From Alviniconcha marisindica (lineage: Eukaryota; Mollusca; Gastropoda; Provannidae), in NCBI GenBank assembly GCA_018857735.1, contig JABMCL010000629.1:655001-719000 (forward strand): 64,000 nucleotides of DNA, given 5' to 3'. Within the stretch, counting starts at the first letter, position 1. Every line of letters starts with the position of its first letter. Positions 44,791 to 59,063 of the stretch are shown in pieces. A program made the position numbers and the translations under genes. The notes beneath the pieces were generated by a model. It worked only from the letters and a program-made list of their open reading frames with translations, had not been told where the DNA came from and searched no databases.

Positions 44791-46262
44791 CAGCAAGCCA
44801 TGCAACAGCCAGCAGTCAGGCGTTATGGAGTGGCTCCATGGGCAAGATCCTAGTCGTACCATGTATCGTTGCTTAGCTGTGGCACAGCAAAGGCAACGCA
44901 CATGAAAAGGATGCGACTGGTTCTATTTCATGCGGTGTGAAGTGCTCTTGCAGCCAGCCGCAGCACAGACAACAGTCAGCATGTGCTTGCAATGGCAGAT
45001 CTTGTGAAGCTCTCCAATTCAAAACTGGCAAGAGCTGTTGACTCGTATCAAATATAGAGATCATGTAGAATACACATTTCTGTGTATACATTGCGATTGA
45101 GATATTGAAATGGCTGTGAGACAGGCTGGGAAGACAAGTGTGAAATTGTTGGGCAAGGTTCATGGGCCTTGCTGAACGCCTGTGCTTGAGCACTGTCATT
45201 CGGTCACTGTTGCTTGAGCACTGTCATTCAATCACTGTCACTTGAGCACTATCGCTTGAGCACTATTGCTCATGTGTGCAAAGGAGCTGTGGTAAGCCGC
45301 AGTAACACTGATGTCATGACACCTGTGGCGTGGCACCTGTGTCTGTGCTGGCTTTTAGTAGCATATCTTGTATTGTGGGGAGCGAAGAAAGGACTTGTAG
45401 CCTAAACTGTTATTGAAGAGATTCATGCAGTATTGTGCTGGATCAGGTTTTGCGGAAACATAATTTTGTTTTATCCATTTGATTTCATAGAGAATGAAGG
45501 AAGCACTTCGGGCAGTGCTGAAGCTGTGAAGGTTGTCTTCCCTGGCTCGGTTTTCAATCATCAGATGTTTCTGTAAGTAGACCGAATTCCATCAGTTGAG
45601 GAGCAACAGGGGTCATTCTCGAGAAGAAAAATGCACACAACTGTATTTGAGAACCTTCTAGGGCATGTTTTTGGTAAGAGATTTGTGAATTTCTATCAGA
45701 AGTGATAGAATGAGAGGTGTGGCTTTAGGGGCTGAAGCTCTGGTAGTTTAGAACAAATTCCACAAACTTGCAGTAAGGGCGGGCAGTTTCACTGTGGGTG
45801 AAATCCTACAATGTAAGCAGTTTGGCTCAATGTAAAGAAAATGGTGTGATATGCACAACATACGGCATTTCCCATAGAAGCATATTTTAAGAGATTTGTT
45901 GTTTGATGTGGTAGTGTTTAAAACACTGTATGTGTAGTTTTTGATTTGATAGTGTTTAAAACACTATGTGTAGAATGAACTGGAATTACGCAATATTCAA
46001 GTGTGACATGAAGCTAAAAAGTATGAATGGGGAGGTGGAGGGTGGGTGCATACACTACTCGTACAAAAACACAAATCCGCAGTTAAAGGTTTTAAAAGAC
46101 ATGTATGTGATTTTGACTATTTTTGCGCATAACAGATAGAAGTTGATTTTTGATTTTTATAGGCAACTCATTTTCAGGGGCATACATTCATTGTGCCATT
46201 CCTATATTTTTGCACATAGTTAAATGTTTCAAACGTGTTTTTTTAAAACTGATTGCTTTTAT

Positions 46263-46570
46263 ATTGTGCTATTCCATGCTTTCGAGCAGGCTCATGCGCT
46301 CCTGTCACATGTTGTTCTGAATGTAGCCTTTTACACCAGTTTACAGTGTCACTTTGTGCAAAGCCGCATATGTTGGGTGCATATGTCTTTAGCTGTAACC
46401 TGCACTTTTGGCAAAATGACCGGGATCTTTTATGTGCAACTGCTGTAATAGGGGTGAAACAGATACTGAAATAAGAGTGCAGAAAGTTGACCAAGGAGAA
46501 GAAAAGTCTCGAACCCTCGCCTTTCAATCACAAGCATGGTGCTTTACCACCAAGCTATCCCCACTCCCCA
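46263..46570 (+). repeat. Dispersed SINE-like element
   Basis: Shares caccagtttacagtgtcact with 23080 and cacttttggcaaaatgacc / gggatctttta with 9740-9780, and ends ctatccccactcccc like 9935. Appears to be one family in three places. RNA-polymerase III boxes were not identified. Confidence 0.65.
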
Positions 46571-47200
46571 ACAATACCAGATAAATTGAATCAGTTCTTC
46601 AGAAGTGTGGTTTATGGATGCATCTTGCTTGATTTTCGCAGGCACTGATGCGTTTTCTTTATCATTCCACATCACTTTTTTCACCTTCAGCTTCAGTAGA
46701 CTTTCTGGGGGTTTGGCGTTCAGTGTTCGGCCTACCTCAGGTGATACAGGTATGCTAAAATGAAGAACTGATGCAACTCTGACTTGGTTCTGGTTTTACA
46801 GAAAAATAAAAAGGAAAGAGGATAATGCAAGGTTTCAGTCAAGTCCATTGCATTTGGAAGTGAACTTGTGTATGTCAAGACTAACCATCAGCTAATTTCT
46901 GTTTGTTCAGGTCATTGTCATATACTGGTGTGTTGAAAGGTGGAGGGCAGGGACTGTGTTATAACAGTTGTGCTTGCGAAGCTTGGGTAAAGTCAGCCAT
47001 TCACGACAATCAGTCATGTACAGTCCATGATACACATTTTTTGTACACGCAATCTTGCAATTTGTCCATTTTTATTTGACCTGTGGCCTTTTTGACGGTG
47101 CTATGCATGTTTTGGGTTGCTGTGCCAGCGCTGTGTTGTGGTCAGCTTTGCCTGCTGTTCCTTGTTTCCTGGGTAGGGGGTTGGATCGAGTCAAGACAAG

Positions 47201-47507
47201 AAGATCCAAACACATCAAAGGTTCAAAAGAATGCTACTTGTAAGGACAAAACATGGCGCGCGAATTTTAACCCTTGTTTGTGAGATACAGCACTATAGAA
47301 ATGACTACTATTGTTATTAATCCCCTTTATCAAGCCACAAAATGACACTTAAACAACAGTTAAATTGTGAAAAATTAGATGTAGAGCTAGGACACTTATC
47401 TGCATATGGTTGAGCTATGTTGTTTTCCTATCCAGGGTTTGGAAGAATGCACATTACGTTGTCCTTATCGCTAGCATTCTTTTTAACCTTTTATGTGTTT
47501 GGATCTT
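47201..47507. mobile_element. MITE with aagatccaaacacat ends, copy 1
   Basis: Left end aagatccaaacacatcaaag and right end ttttatgtgtttggatctt are inverted repeats. Internal sequence (aatcccctttaycaagc, cacttatctg) recurs at about 56315-56515 and inverted at about 60949-61185. Confidence 0.75.
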
Positions 47508-48839
47508 GTTTTAGAATGCTAGCAGTCATTCTTGTTTCAGATTTAAACAAATTAAAAAATCAAGACAAGAAGTGGATGTTACTGAGACCACAAAAATTTA
47601 TGAGGTTGCTAGGCAGTCTACTAACTGATGTCAAGATAAGATGTTACTAAGGCAAAAAAGAGGATGCTGTCCATCAATCAAAAGGATTTTATCAAGACAA
47701 GAAGAGCACGTTAGTGAGACAAGAAAATGAGGCTACCTAGGCAAAAGAGGATGCCATCAGTCTACTGAATGATGTAATCCAGATATGAAAAGCGTATTAC
47801 TGAAACCAAAATAATTATGTGAATTAATTGTATGAATCAATGGAGAGAGAGAGAGAAAAAACAAACATATTTTAATCATGCGATCAGTAACAGTGCAAAA
47901 AGAAAAGAGAGAAGGGGCAACTGGGGATGTTTAGAACAAAATATTGACACAAGATATTTTGATGTGGATGGTAACAATAACATGGATGCTGGAATTCTGT
48001 GTCTGCTGCTGAAAATGTAGAGCTATGAAAGGATCCCTCATTTTTATGGCTGAGGTGAATCAGAATGTAGCTTTGTGTGCTTCACATGCTGCCAGGGCTC
48101 TGTCTCCCTGATTTCCACAGTTCCTTTTATTTAATTCAACTTCCATTTTCCCCAGTCTTCAAACATGAAAGGCAATTTATGTCATTAAGAGTGCAGGCTG
48201 GGAGGGAATCAAAGTTATTTGTGGTTAGATGAATTCTCTCTAACCACATTGATGTGACCTTTGCTGTTGGCTGGCATTTAAATGCACAATATTTGTGAAG
48301 TAAAAAAAGATATGTGCTCGAGGTTTTGACCCCATGCACAGTAAACTTGGTCAAGAATCAGGGAAATGGCAAATGGCATCTTATGTCCTGTGTTTTATCT
48401 TGGAACAATGAGATTGGAACAGTACTTTTGTGTACGTCATTGCCCCAGTTGTAAGCTTTCCCACAAACCATTTGTATTAATGAGGTGGACGGCAGCAGGT
48501 CATGAAATTGAAGTGATTGGGCGCACCACTCACCTGGGACGGTGGACAATGAGCTACGGTCATGAAAGGTTACAAACTAAAAATGAAGTTAAATTTCTAA
48601 AGTTGCTTTCAATCTCATGACCTGCTGTGACATAACTCAGTAACAATGACCCCAAGTCAATGCCATGCCCAGTCATGCTTTTGATTTTGTGACCCAGTAT
48701 GACCCCCCTCATAAATATTCTTAAGACTGGGAAATTGGGTCACCTTCATGGAGGAAGGCCAGTTGCAGAAGTGTTGCTACTGCCCCCAAAGTAGAGGGTT
48801 CTGCACTGCACCCTGAGCCTGGTTCACCCAAGTCACAGT

Positions 48840-50130
48840 CACACAGGCTTTTCATCTAGCCATCATTTCGCTGATTGTGACAGTCACAGGTTTTTCATCT
48901 AGCTGTCATTTTGCTGATTGTGACAGCCACACAGGCTTTTCATCTAGCCGTCATTTCACTGATTGTGACAGTCACAGGTTTTTCATCTAGCCGTCATTTT
49001 GCTGATTGTGACAGTCACACAGGCTTTTCATCTAGCCGTCATTTCACTGATTGTGACAGTCACAGGTTTTTCATCTTGCCGTCATTTTGCTGATTGTGAC
49101 AGCCACACAGGCTTTTCATCTAGCCGTCATTTCACTGATTGTGACTGTCAGGTTTTTCATCTGGCCGTCATTTCGCTGATTGTGACAGTCACACAGGCTT
49201 TTCATCTAGCCATCATTTCGCTGATTGTGACAGCCATACAGGCTTTTCATCTAGCCGTCATTTCGCTGATTGTGACAGCCATACAGGCTTTTCATCTAGC
49301 CGTCATTTTGCTGATTGTGACAGTCACAAAGGCTTTTCATCTAGCTGTCATTTTGCTGATTGTGACAGCCACACAGGCTTTTCATCTAGCCGTCATTTCG
49401 CTGATTGTAACAGTCACAAAGGCTTTTCATCTAGCTGTCATTTTGCTGATTGTGACAGCCACACAGGCTTTTCATCTAGCCGTCATTTTGCTGATTGTGA
49501 CAGCCACACAGGCTTTTCATCTAGCCGTCATTTCGCTGATTGTGACAGTCACACAGGCTTTTCATCTAGCTGTCATTTTGCTGATTGTGACAGTCACAAA
49601 GGCTTTTCATCTAGCTGTCATTTTGCTGATTGTGACAGCCACACAGGCTTTTCATCTAGCCGTCATTTCGCTGATTGTGACAGTCACAAAGGCTTTTCAT
49701 CTAGCTGTCATTTTGCTGATTGTGACAGCCAACAGGCTTTTCATCTAGCTGTCATTTCGCTGATTGTGACAGTCACAAAGGCTTTTCATCTAGCTGTCAT
49801 TTTGCTGATTGTGACAGCCACACAGGCTTTTCATCTAGCCGTCATTTCGCTGATTGTGACAGTCCCGCAGGCTTTTCATCTAGCTGTCATTTTGCTGATT
49901 GTGACAGCCACACAGGCTTTTCATCTAGCCGTCATTTCGCTGATTGTGACAGTCACAAAGGCTTTTCATCTAGCTGTCATTTCGCTGATTGTGACAGTCA
50001 CAAAGGCTTTTCATCTAGCTGTCATTTTGCTGATTGTGACAGCCACACAGGCTTTTCATCTAGTCATCTAGCCATCATGTGACTGACTGACGGTCACACA
50101 GGCTTTTCATCTTGCCATCATGTCACTGAC
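48840..50130. repeat. 45-bp minisatellite, about 28 copies
   Basis: Unit cacacaggcttttcatctag and ccgtcatttcgctgattgtg, with a ccg/ctg alternation. A 249-codon plus-strand frame reads 15-residue repeats and is considered an artefact. Confidence 0.95.
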
Positions 50131-51129
50131 TGTGATGCTGTGACCAGCTACAGCTGCTCTGCTGGTTGGCAGCCCGGAACTCTCCTCTGTTAATGCCTAA
50201 CAAGAGCTACAGTTGTTACAGAACTGCACCAGGTCACTTTTCTGCTGCTGTTGGTTTGTAACGTGCATGCAGGATCTTCAAGGGGTGAGCACAGACTATA
50301 GAGAGGAATGAGAAGGTTGCCTGTAGTTTAGGAGGATGCAAACTCCCAACCTCTTGCTGCTGCATCCAGTGCCTTCACCATGCAGCCCCATGTCGTTATT
50401 CTGGATCGCAGGTTTCTGTGCTGGTGTGGGATTTTCTTCAGGCTCAACTCACACTACAAGCAGAGATTGGGCTAGAAGAAGAAGAAATTGGGCTGGATTT
50501 CAGTTGCAAATGTCTAGCTTAGCTCCGTTTATACACATGTTTTGGCTGCTTTTGTGCGTGTTCAACCCAAGATAATAGCGGTCTTTTTCCACTTCAGTGC
50601 AAGTTTACCCTTTCATGTTATGAATTCTGAAGTCAGAATGTTTAGAATCAGAATGTTTCAATGCAGATAACTGCAGGCTCCAAGACAGTCTTAGATTTTA
50701 TGCATTTACATAATGTGCCTTCATGGGATTCAGTTGCGAGGTGTTTTCAGTCAGTGCAATGCATCGTGTTCACTGTTACACGCTGACAAAATGATCAGTT
50801 ACATCCCTTCTCTTACATTTAGATCTTGTTTAGATGAGGTGTGTTTTTCAGTCAGTCAGGGATGGTGGACCTGCTAAGTAAGTGTAAGACCAGTATACCA
50901 TAACACACTGATCCAAGCACAAGGCAGTTGATGTGTGACTGCACAGTATCAATCTGTCATCTTCTGTTAGAAATAATCCACATGGGAAGTTGGTCTGTGT
51001 GAACTGAGGAGACTGTTGTGCGGAAGTTGTTGGGGTTGGCAGTTCAGTTCCCCTCATGTGTTCCTGTAGTTTGGGTTTGCTTCCCTCTCCTGCAGAGGTC
51101 ATTTACCTGTCAGAACTTTTTCAAATGTC

Positions 51130-51922
51130 TTCTTTGTGGGAGAACAGCAGGAGGTGACTGTTGGGTCAGCTTTGTGGGAGAACAGCAGGAGGTGACTGTT
51201 GGGTCAGGTTTGTGGGAGAACAGCAGGAGGTGACTGTTGGGTCAGGTTTGTGGGAGAACAGCAGGAGGTCACCGTTGGGTCAGGTTTGTGGGAGAACAGC
51301 AGGAGGTCACGGTTGGGTCAGGTTTGTGGGAGAACAGCAGGAGGTCACCGTTGGGTCAGGTTTGTGGGAGAACAGCAGGAGGTCACCGTTGGGTCAGGTT
51401 TGTGGGAGAACAGCAGGAGGTGACTGTTGGGTCAGGTTTGTGGGAGAACAGCAGGTCACCATTGGGTCAGGTTTGTGGGAGAACAGCAGGAGGTGACTGT
51501 TGGGTCAGGTTTGTGGGAGAACAGCAGGAGGTCACCGTTGGGTCAGGTTTGTGGGAGAACAGCAGGTCACCGCTGGGTCAAGTTTGTGGGAGAACAGCAG
51601 GTCACCGCTGGGTCAGGTTTGTGGGAGAACAGCAGGAGGTCACTGTTGGGTCAGGTTTGTGGGAGAACAGCAGGTCACTGTTGAGTCAGGTTTGTGGGAG
51701 AACAGCAGGAGGTGGCAGTTGGGTCAGGTTCGTGGGAGAACAGCAGGAGGTCACTGTTGGGTCAGGTTTGTGGGAGAACAGCAGAAGGTGGCTGTTGGGT
51801 CAGGTTTGTGGGAGAACAGCAGGAGGTCACCATTGGGTCAGGTTTGTGGGAGAACAGCAGGAGGTCACTGTTGGGTCAGGTTTGTGGGAGAACAGCAGGA
51901 GGTCACTGTTGGGTCAGGTTTG
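51130..51922. repeat. 38-bp minisatellite, about 21 copies
   Basis: Unit gtgggagaacagcaggaggt and cactgttgggtcaggttt; some units lack agg (35 bp). Preceded and followed by unique sequence. Confidence 0.95.
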
Positions 51923-52596
51923 CAAGCTGCTCTGTTCTTTGGCTGTAGGCCTGATCACTTTCTACAGCATACTTTGAGCAGCACATCTTTCATTAGAACA
52001 AATATTTATGTAGTATTCATTTTTTTGCATTAGTAACAGCATGACAACTACACATGATTGTAAAATTGTTGTCATCATAAGTCAAGCCCTCTGCGAGCTT
52101 TTTTTGGGGGGGGAAAGAATTAAAGATGATTTTTTAATGTGTACTGAAGTTGGTGTGGCTTTGAGATTGCCAGTGATTTGTGCAATGGGGTTGGTGTTTG
52201 TGAATCTTCACTCCAGAGGCCTACAAAAATGCATGTACCTTTTTTTAAGTTTGAAATTCATGCATGAGAAAATGAAATAATGTATGTGTCAGTCCATTGC
52301 ATTGGTGCGCATACTTATTTTATGAAGCTGTTTATTTATTTATTGTTTATCCAGTCATCTGTGGTCTTGACTGATGCAAAGAAGAGCTTACAAGTCTGAT
52401 CTGTGAAGTTGATATTGTGTTTTTTGTGTGTGTGTCCTCCATTCTCATGCTACAGCATTGAAGCCAGCTGTTGAAGTGTTTCAGGAGGATAAGAATCACA
52501 TTACCTGCTCTCCCATTTGTGCAATGAAATTTAGACATTTCCCTCATTTATATCTGACTTCACCTTGAGTGCTGTGATAGCGTGTGTATGGTTTCC

Positions 52597-53310
52597 CCCC
52601 AAGTTGATTGAGTGTGTGTGCGGTTTCCAGAGTTGGTTGACTGTGTGTGCGGTTTCCAGAGTTGGTTGACTGTGTGTGTGGTTTCCAGAGTTGGCAGAGT
52701 GTGTGTGTGGTTTCCAGAGTTGGTTGACTGTGTGTGTGGTTTCCAGAGCTGATTGAGTGTGTTTGTGTTTTCCGGAGTTGGCAGAGTGTGTGTGTGTTTT
52801 CCAGAGTTGGCAGAGTGTGTGTGTGTTTTCCAGAGTTGGCAGAGTGTGTGTGTGTTTTCCAGAGTTGGCAGAGTGTGTGTGTTTTCCAGAGTTGGCAGAG
52901 TGGTGTGTGTTTTCCAGAGTTGGCAGAGTGTGTGTGTGTTTTCCAGAGTTGATTGAGTGTGTGTGTGGTTTCCAGAGCTGACTGAGCGTATGTGTGGTTT
53001 CCTGAGTTGGTCAAGTATGTATATAGTTTCCTGAGTTGATCTAGTATGTGTATGCTTTCCTGAGTTGACTGAGTGTGTGTATGCTTTCCTGAGTTGATTG
53101 AGTGTGTGCATGCTTTCCTCAGCGTATGGTTTCCAGAGTTGATTTGGCATGTGTATGGTTTCCAGAGTTGATTGAGTGTGTGTATGCTTTTTGGAGTTGA
53201 TTGTGTGTGTTGTTTCCTGAGTTGACTGAGTGTGTGTATGCTTTTCTGAGTTGGTTGAGGGTGTGTATGGCTTCCTGAGCTGGTTGAGCATGTGTATGGT
53301 TTCCCCGAGT
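52597..53310. repeat. 28-32-bp minisatellite, about 24 copies
   Basis: Unit tttccagagttggcagagtg and tgtgtgtg, with the less regular part 52970-53310 using tttcctgagttgactgag. Minus-strand frames of 156 and 243 codons are repeat artefacts. Confidence 0.93.
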
Positions 53311-55009
53311 TGGTTGCTCAGATTTGAATACTGCCCATCTCATTTTACTGCTTTATAGTGGTTTGATGATACAGCATTTTTGTGTTTGGTGGATTGTACT
53401 TTGGTGTGTGTGTTTGGGGGGGGGGGGTTTTTAGGGGAGGGGGGCCTTGAATGATATATTTGCTTTTGTTGACTTGTGGTTTTAGATTCCTTTTCCTTTA
53501 TTGGCATGTTTTATTACACCAGTCAGTACATTTTAAGTTGTGTGAAGTTCTGTTTTGACTGCTTTGCAAGTAGCGTGGTTGTGATAAGTTGGTGAACAGC
53601 ACTCAAATCACTTCTACTTTCCATCAACAAAGATGACCTTTGACACAAACTTGACACTTTCACAAGGCTTTTTAGACTCGGCTGATGCTGACGATTTTAA
53701 CACTTTTTGTGAGACGAGTGTGTAAAGGGCATCCATTTCAACTGCTTTGCTTGCAATGGGTTTAAAAAAATTAATATTACCACAGTAGAACTCAGGAGTG
53801 TGTGCCTAAACCAAAGCTATGAATTTGTTTCTTTATTTCTAACAGTACATGTATGTGTTGTTGTTTTTAAAATTTATAGTCCTACCGATGGTTTTACAGT
53901 TTCAGCTGTCAAGAGCAGGAACTAACCTTCTCAAAATGTTTGTTTGTTTGTGTGTCCAGTGGGTGGAAAAGATCATAATGGAAGTGTACAAACTTTGTTT
54001 TAAAATGCCCTGGTGATTTTATATTGAATTTAGAAAGCAAGGTTGTTGTTTTCCAGCACACCAAATGATCTGACAGGGATGGGGCATGCTTTCATTGCCC
54101 TGTGCCAACGCACAGAGAGGCTGCTGCACACACCTGAACATTTTGAGCTATGGTGGATCAAAAAAATGCTCACAATGAATGTAGTTTACACATTCTGTGT
54201 GTAAAAATCAGCAGGGCATTTTCAAACAAAATCCATATTTCATGTTTTTATTCTGATCTTTTCCAATGGGGTAGAGTTTAAAAAACAAAAAAGACAAACA
54301 TAAACACATTCAGAATTCCTGATTTACTTGAATCATCAGTGAACTTGTACTGAAACTGGTCTGGTTTGGCATTCAGTCTGTACAAGTCCACTGAATTGTT
54401 TCCCAGTAAATGAAGACTTCTGAATGGGTGTTCGTGAGGTGTTTTTTTTCTACTTCTACTGGCTGCATAAAGCATTGAGAAGGCTAATTTCTTTGAAGTA
54501 CTGAAGGTATTATTATGAGTTGTTGAAATGTTTTATTGAAGTTTCTTTGTTGATGTTCTGAACCTTGTTCGCCAGTTCTGATGGACATTTATTTTATTTT
54601 ACTTTTTTCCGCAGGAATTTTGCCCTGAGCACATTGTCTTCTTGTACAGGTACATGCACACAATATTTGGTCAGTTTCTGTTTCAGGTTTTTTAACATTT
54701 TGTTTGCATTGAACATGCATCTCTGTGCAAGCAGAAGTCTGAGGCCATACAAGCACCGTGTTTGAACATGACATGTTGGAATTTTCTCGGTGCATCTTCC
54801 CCAGGGTTGTGTGCAGGGTTTGTTCACAATTTCTGTAACTTCATCAAGTTTGGACGTTCAGACAAAATGTTTGCTTTTGCCACTGCTGCTTATAATAACA
54901 ACAATTACATCAAATTACACTATCTGTCTACTCATGATGCAGTTCTGTGGTGTGTAATGTATCATCTATTGTTCACAATGTGTATTCTCGTATTGCATAG
55001 TAATAGTGT

Positions 55010-55090
<81 letters not shown>

Positions 55091-55925
55091 ACACACACAC
55101 TTGCACACACACTATTTCATAGATCATAATGGTCTTCCAGATGCAATGTTCTAGACCAAAATACAATAAACAGAAAATATATCTGCATGCACGCACATTA
55201 TTTCATACACAGATTGTAATGGTTTTGCAGATAATAATACAGAAGATTTCTAGTGCGCCCATCTACTGCACAAGGTGGGAGCACAGGGTGCTTCACAAAA
55301 ACAGTAACAACACTCACTCCATCCTCCCCCCCCCCCCCCCCCCCCCCCACCCACCACACACACATCAAACCAGGGGTGCAATGCTCTAGTCAAATATACA
55401 ATAAACAGAAAATACACCCAAAAAGCAATAAAGTGGTCAGAGGCTACAGTATCTGAATCCTACAGTCAGTCAGTTGACATTAGCCTTGCACTCATTCAAG
55501 CTGGTTGTGTGTCACACATACACATACTCGCACAGAAAGAAACATACACACACATGCACAGACACACACATACAAACACACACATACATGCTTGTCAGAT
55601 AGGATGGTCTACGACCACCTCTACTCCATAAACAGCTGTGTTGTCAATTAAACACTCCTACTTTTTGTAGTAGTGACGCAGAACACACCAATTATTGTGA
55701 AGAGTTCCATGGAGCACATGGGCAGTGCATGTATTTTCTTCCATCTTCGGTGTGCTTGCAGCTAGCAAGCAAGTGAGAAAGACAATTAGATGTTAGTGAC
55801 TGAAGCAAAAAAGTACCACATGCCCAATCAGTAGCAATCACAGAAAGTTTTTTACAGACAAATACACCTTTCTCCTCAAGGTAACAATTACCTGTGTCAC
55901 ACGCAGATTCTCCTGTGGTTGCTTG

Positions 55926-56287
55926 TCACAGCTCTACAAATCTGTTGAACTGCTCGCACCGCTTGTGTCTCGTGGCACACTCGTTCACAGTACTGGCCGT
56001 GAAATCTACCTGGTTGGCAAAAGCAATTTTTTCATCTCTCTTACGACTGCGGTAGCCTCTCAGCACAGCTGTGTGTGGGTTGTCCATGGCCTGGGGGTTG
56101 GCAGTCTTGTACTGAAACTCCCGTCGGGTGATGACTGGCAGAAGGCCTGATGGGAGAGGGATGAGGTCATTTCCTGTGTGGGGGTCAACAAACCCAGGGT
56201 TGGCCAGCCGGAGGGTCACAACATCATGAAGAGATTGCTCACGGGCGTCTTCCAGCTCTGTGATAATCCTGTGTGGATAGGTCTGGC
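55926..56287 (-). CDS. Cryptochrome exon w8 (stop codon)
   Basis: Encodes QTYPHRIITELEDAREQSLH, then a C-terminal extension with PGFVDPHTGNDLIPLP, REFQYKTANPQ and ending FNRFVEL with TGA. The extension of about 95 residues beyond the photolyase homology has no domain I recognise; it is rich in Arg/Lys near its end. Confidence 0.9.
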
Positions 56288-59008
56288 CTGAAAGAACGAT
56301 GGAGCTTGGATGAGGTCAAAACACAAAATAGGTTCAAACGAATACTACTTATTAGGACAAAACGAAACATGCAAATTTTCAGGGGAATTAATCCCCTTTA
56401 CCAAGCTACAAAACGATACTTAACAATTAAACGATGAAAAATGAAACAGAGAGCTAAACCACTTATCTGTTTTTCGTTGAGCTGTGTTGTTTTCATGTCC
56501 AATATATAAGCTTGGATGAGAAAAGGTTCATCATGAAAGTTTTTGATGTATCAGGCATAGCCATATCATGTAGGATAGGAATGGTTTATGATGAAATACT
56601 TGCAAAAACACCTAACTGTACAAGTGCAAAGTCAGCTTGGATGAGAAAAGGTTTGTCTCAAAGTTTTGGTGTAGCAGGCATAGCAGTATCATGTAGGCCA
56701 GGAGTGGTTTATTATGAAATGTTTGCGAAGATGCCTATGTGCATAAGTGTTTGGTCAGTAAATTACCATCAGCATTTTATATAAATAATAATAATAATGT
56801 ACATTTATCATGCGCTCATCAATGCCCTGAGCGCTCATATGATACATATGAACCTAAATATGATATTCTATACACGCGTAGAGCATAGTCCGACCAAAAC
56901 AATTTACATAAAGTATTATACAAAACAAAACAAAACGCACTACACACACACACAATGACTAGCAGAAACTGGGTACTGATATTAGTTAGGATGGAAATGC
57001 TGTGAGAAGAGGAATCGTACAAATGTCTGTCTAAAAACCAGTTTCATCTGTGTATTCAACAGTCCCTTGCCTGGGTTCAGAGGGAATACAGATGCCTTTT
57101 TCCAGGCCTGGAAAGTTAAGGAAAAACAATTCTTCACCAAGGTCTTGGACAGTTTGGGAATTTCATGATTATGGTCAACAGATAATCTGCAGAAGGGAGA
57201 TTCCGAAAGAGAAAAAATGGGAGGCCAAATGATGGATCAGTTTATTAACTCTGAGTGTTGAAACTGCATGTGTAACTGAGCAGTGACTTGGTCTGGGAAA
57301 ATGGTCTTCCAGTTTGGAAATTTTGAGGTAAAAATCACATAAGAACCCTGCTCTGCTTCCCACGCTTAGCACACGATGAAATGTCACCGGTTTGCTCACC
57401 CAGCTTCACGCCAGCTCGGCGCAAAATGGAAGGCGCGCATTTCCACGGCTTGTGGATGAAGTCATCTGGCAGGGCAGACAACTCTGGACACCACTGTCTC
57501 ACATAGTGTCCATTGGGGTCACAGGTCAAGGCTGCATCAACAGGGTGCATGACAAAGTTCCACTGGTCAAGGCCACTCATGCCTCCATTTTGCCACATCA
57601 TGGCATTGATGGCCACATCAGCATCAAGCAATGTGTCCTGTTGGCAATAAATGCATGGTTATGGGAAATTGCGACACTGTGCAGTTGTTTACAAAACCTG
57701 ACCGGACTGGCATCGTCTTTCACAGAAGACGCATACAATCCAGCAAGGTACAATGACAACTGTTGAATCTAATCCTGCATGCCACCACCATGTCTGTCCA
57801 ATGAAAGGCATACAAAGATTCTACTTCACAATTGGACACAATCCCTCATACACCACATATCTGCCCGCTACAGTACCAAACCCAAATGCATGTCTTAAAT
57901 CTATCAATTGAAGTGTCATGCAGTGGAAGCCCTGATGAAAGCCAGGCCACCTTCATACAGATTATTCTAAAGATCACTTTTCTGAAAATAATCGTGCTCA
58001 TCACACTCATCAACTGATCGCATTAAGGATTTTATGTCACACTATTTTCCACTCTTGAGCAGACCTACTGCACTCCTATGTTTTAAGCGCATGCTGGATT
58101 ATTTAAGTGGTTCCAAAATCTACCAAACTCTGATATGGACCTTTAACATGCATATATGATCTTTCAAAATGTGTCTACCTACAGGGGACCTTGGTTTATA
58201 GTACATCTGGACTTAAGTAGAGTGCACAAAACTTCAATCCAGAAAAGGTTTGGGGAAAATGATCTCTCATTTTTAAGATGTTGAAAGCTGTGAAAAAATG
58301 AATAATTCAACTGACGTTTTTGAAAGTCTGAGAATTTTTACCTCAGGTCAAAATGCCAAAGGCAACAACAAAACCTTTATTTTGACAGATACTAGCTAGA
58401 TAACTTCATGCTTTGACTGATATTTAAAAATCATACTTATGAAAGGGCAATACATTGGTGTCTGAAATAATGTCTGCAGCAAAATAAAAGTGAGTATGTG
58501 AGTATCAATTTTGTCTTTGAATTTCGAAGAAAACAAAATGGTCTTGAAAGTTTGTGAAAAGTCCATGCATTTTGGACTCAAAAAGTTTGTAGGAAGCCTG
58601 GCATAAGATTACAGAACTTCTTTGTTGTTGACTTTTGGAATGGCTCTTCATCAGGGGTTCCCTGTAGTTTTTTGGCTTCGAAGCCATCCTCCGTCTTCTG
58701 AAAGTTCAACCCTTCTGTTAACACTTATGGTCATACCATTGCCATGCATTTAGCCAACGCTGGCGCCCTCTGCCTTGTGAAGATGTTAACCAACCTGGAA
58801 CCAGCTGTAGCCATGGTGCCAGTGAAGGTGGAGGTAGGAGATGAGGAAAGAGGCAACGACATGGCGAGTGTAGTTGTTCATCCACCCCGTCAGCCACAAC
58901 TGGCGCATTGCCGCGTCCACCAGAGGGTAACCCGTCTTCCCTTTTTGCCAAGCTTTCAGGTGGACTTTGTTTTCACTCCATCTCTGATCCTGTGAGGAAA
59001 AATTCACA

Positions 59009-59063
<55 letters not shown>

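Larger units (their letters stand above)
43713..55925. other. Interval between convergent IPO4 and cryptochrome genes
   Basis: 12.2 kb without a recognised protein gene. It holds four large minisatellites (entries below), dispersed elements near 46263-46570 and 47201-47507, and microsatellites (CT)n/(CA)n at 55013-55110 and poly-C at 55327-55348. The IPO4 3' UTR must start here, but no polyadenylation site can be fixed; AATAAA at 44168-44173 is inside a repeat. Confidence 0.7.

Noticed and set aside
48999..49748. 249-codon frame with HLAVISLIVTV repeats as a membrane protein
   Set aside because: Product of a 45-bp minisatellite whose unit happens to be a multiple of three; no flanking coding signal.
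48840..50130. CRISPR-like array of regular repeats
   Set aside because: Units are contiguous with no unique spacers, and the genome is eukaryotic.
52560..53291. 243-codon minus-strand frame with Asn/His/Thr repeats
   Set aside because: Translation of a 28-32-bp minisatellite with no splice or start context.
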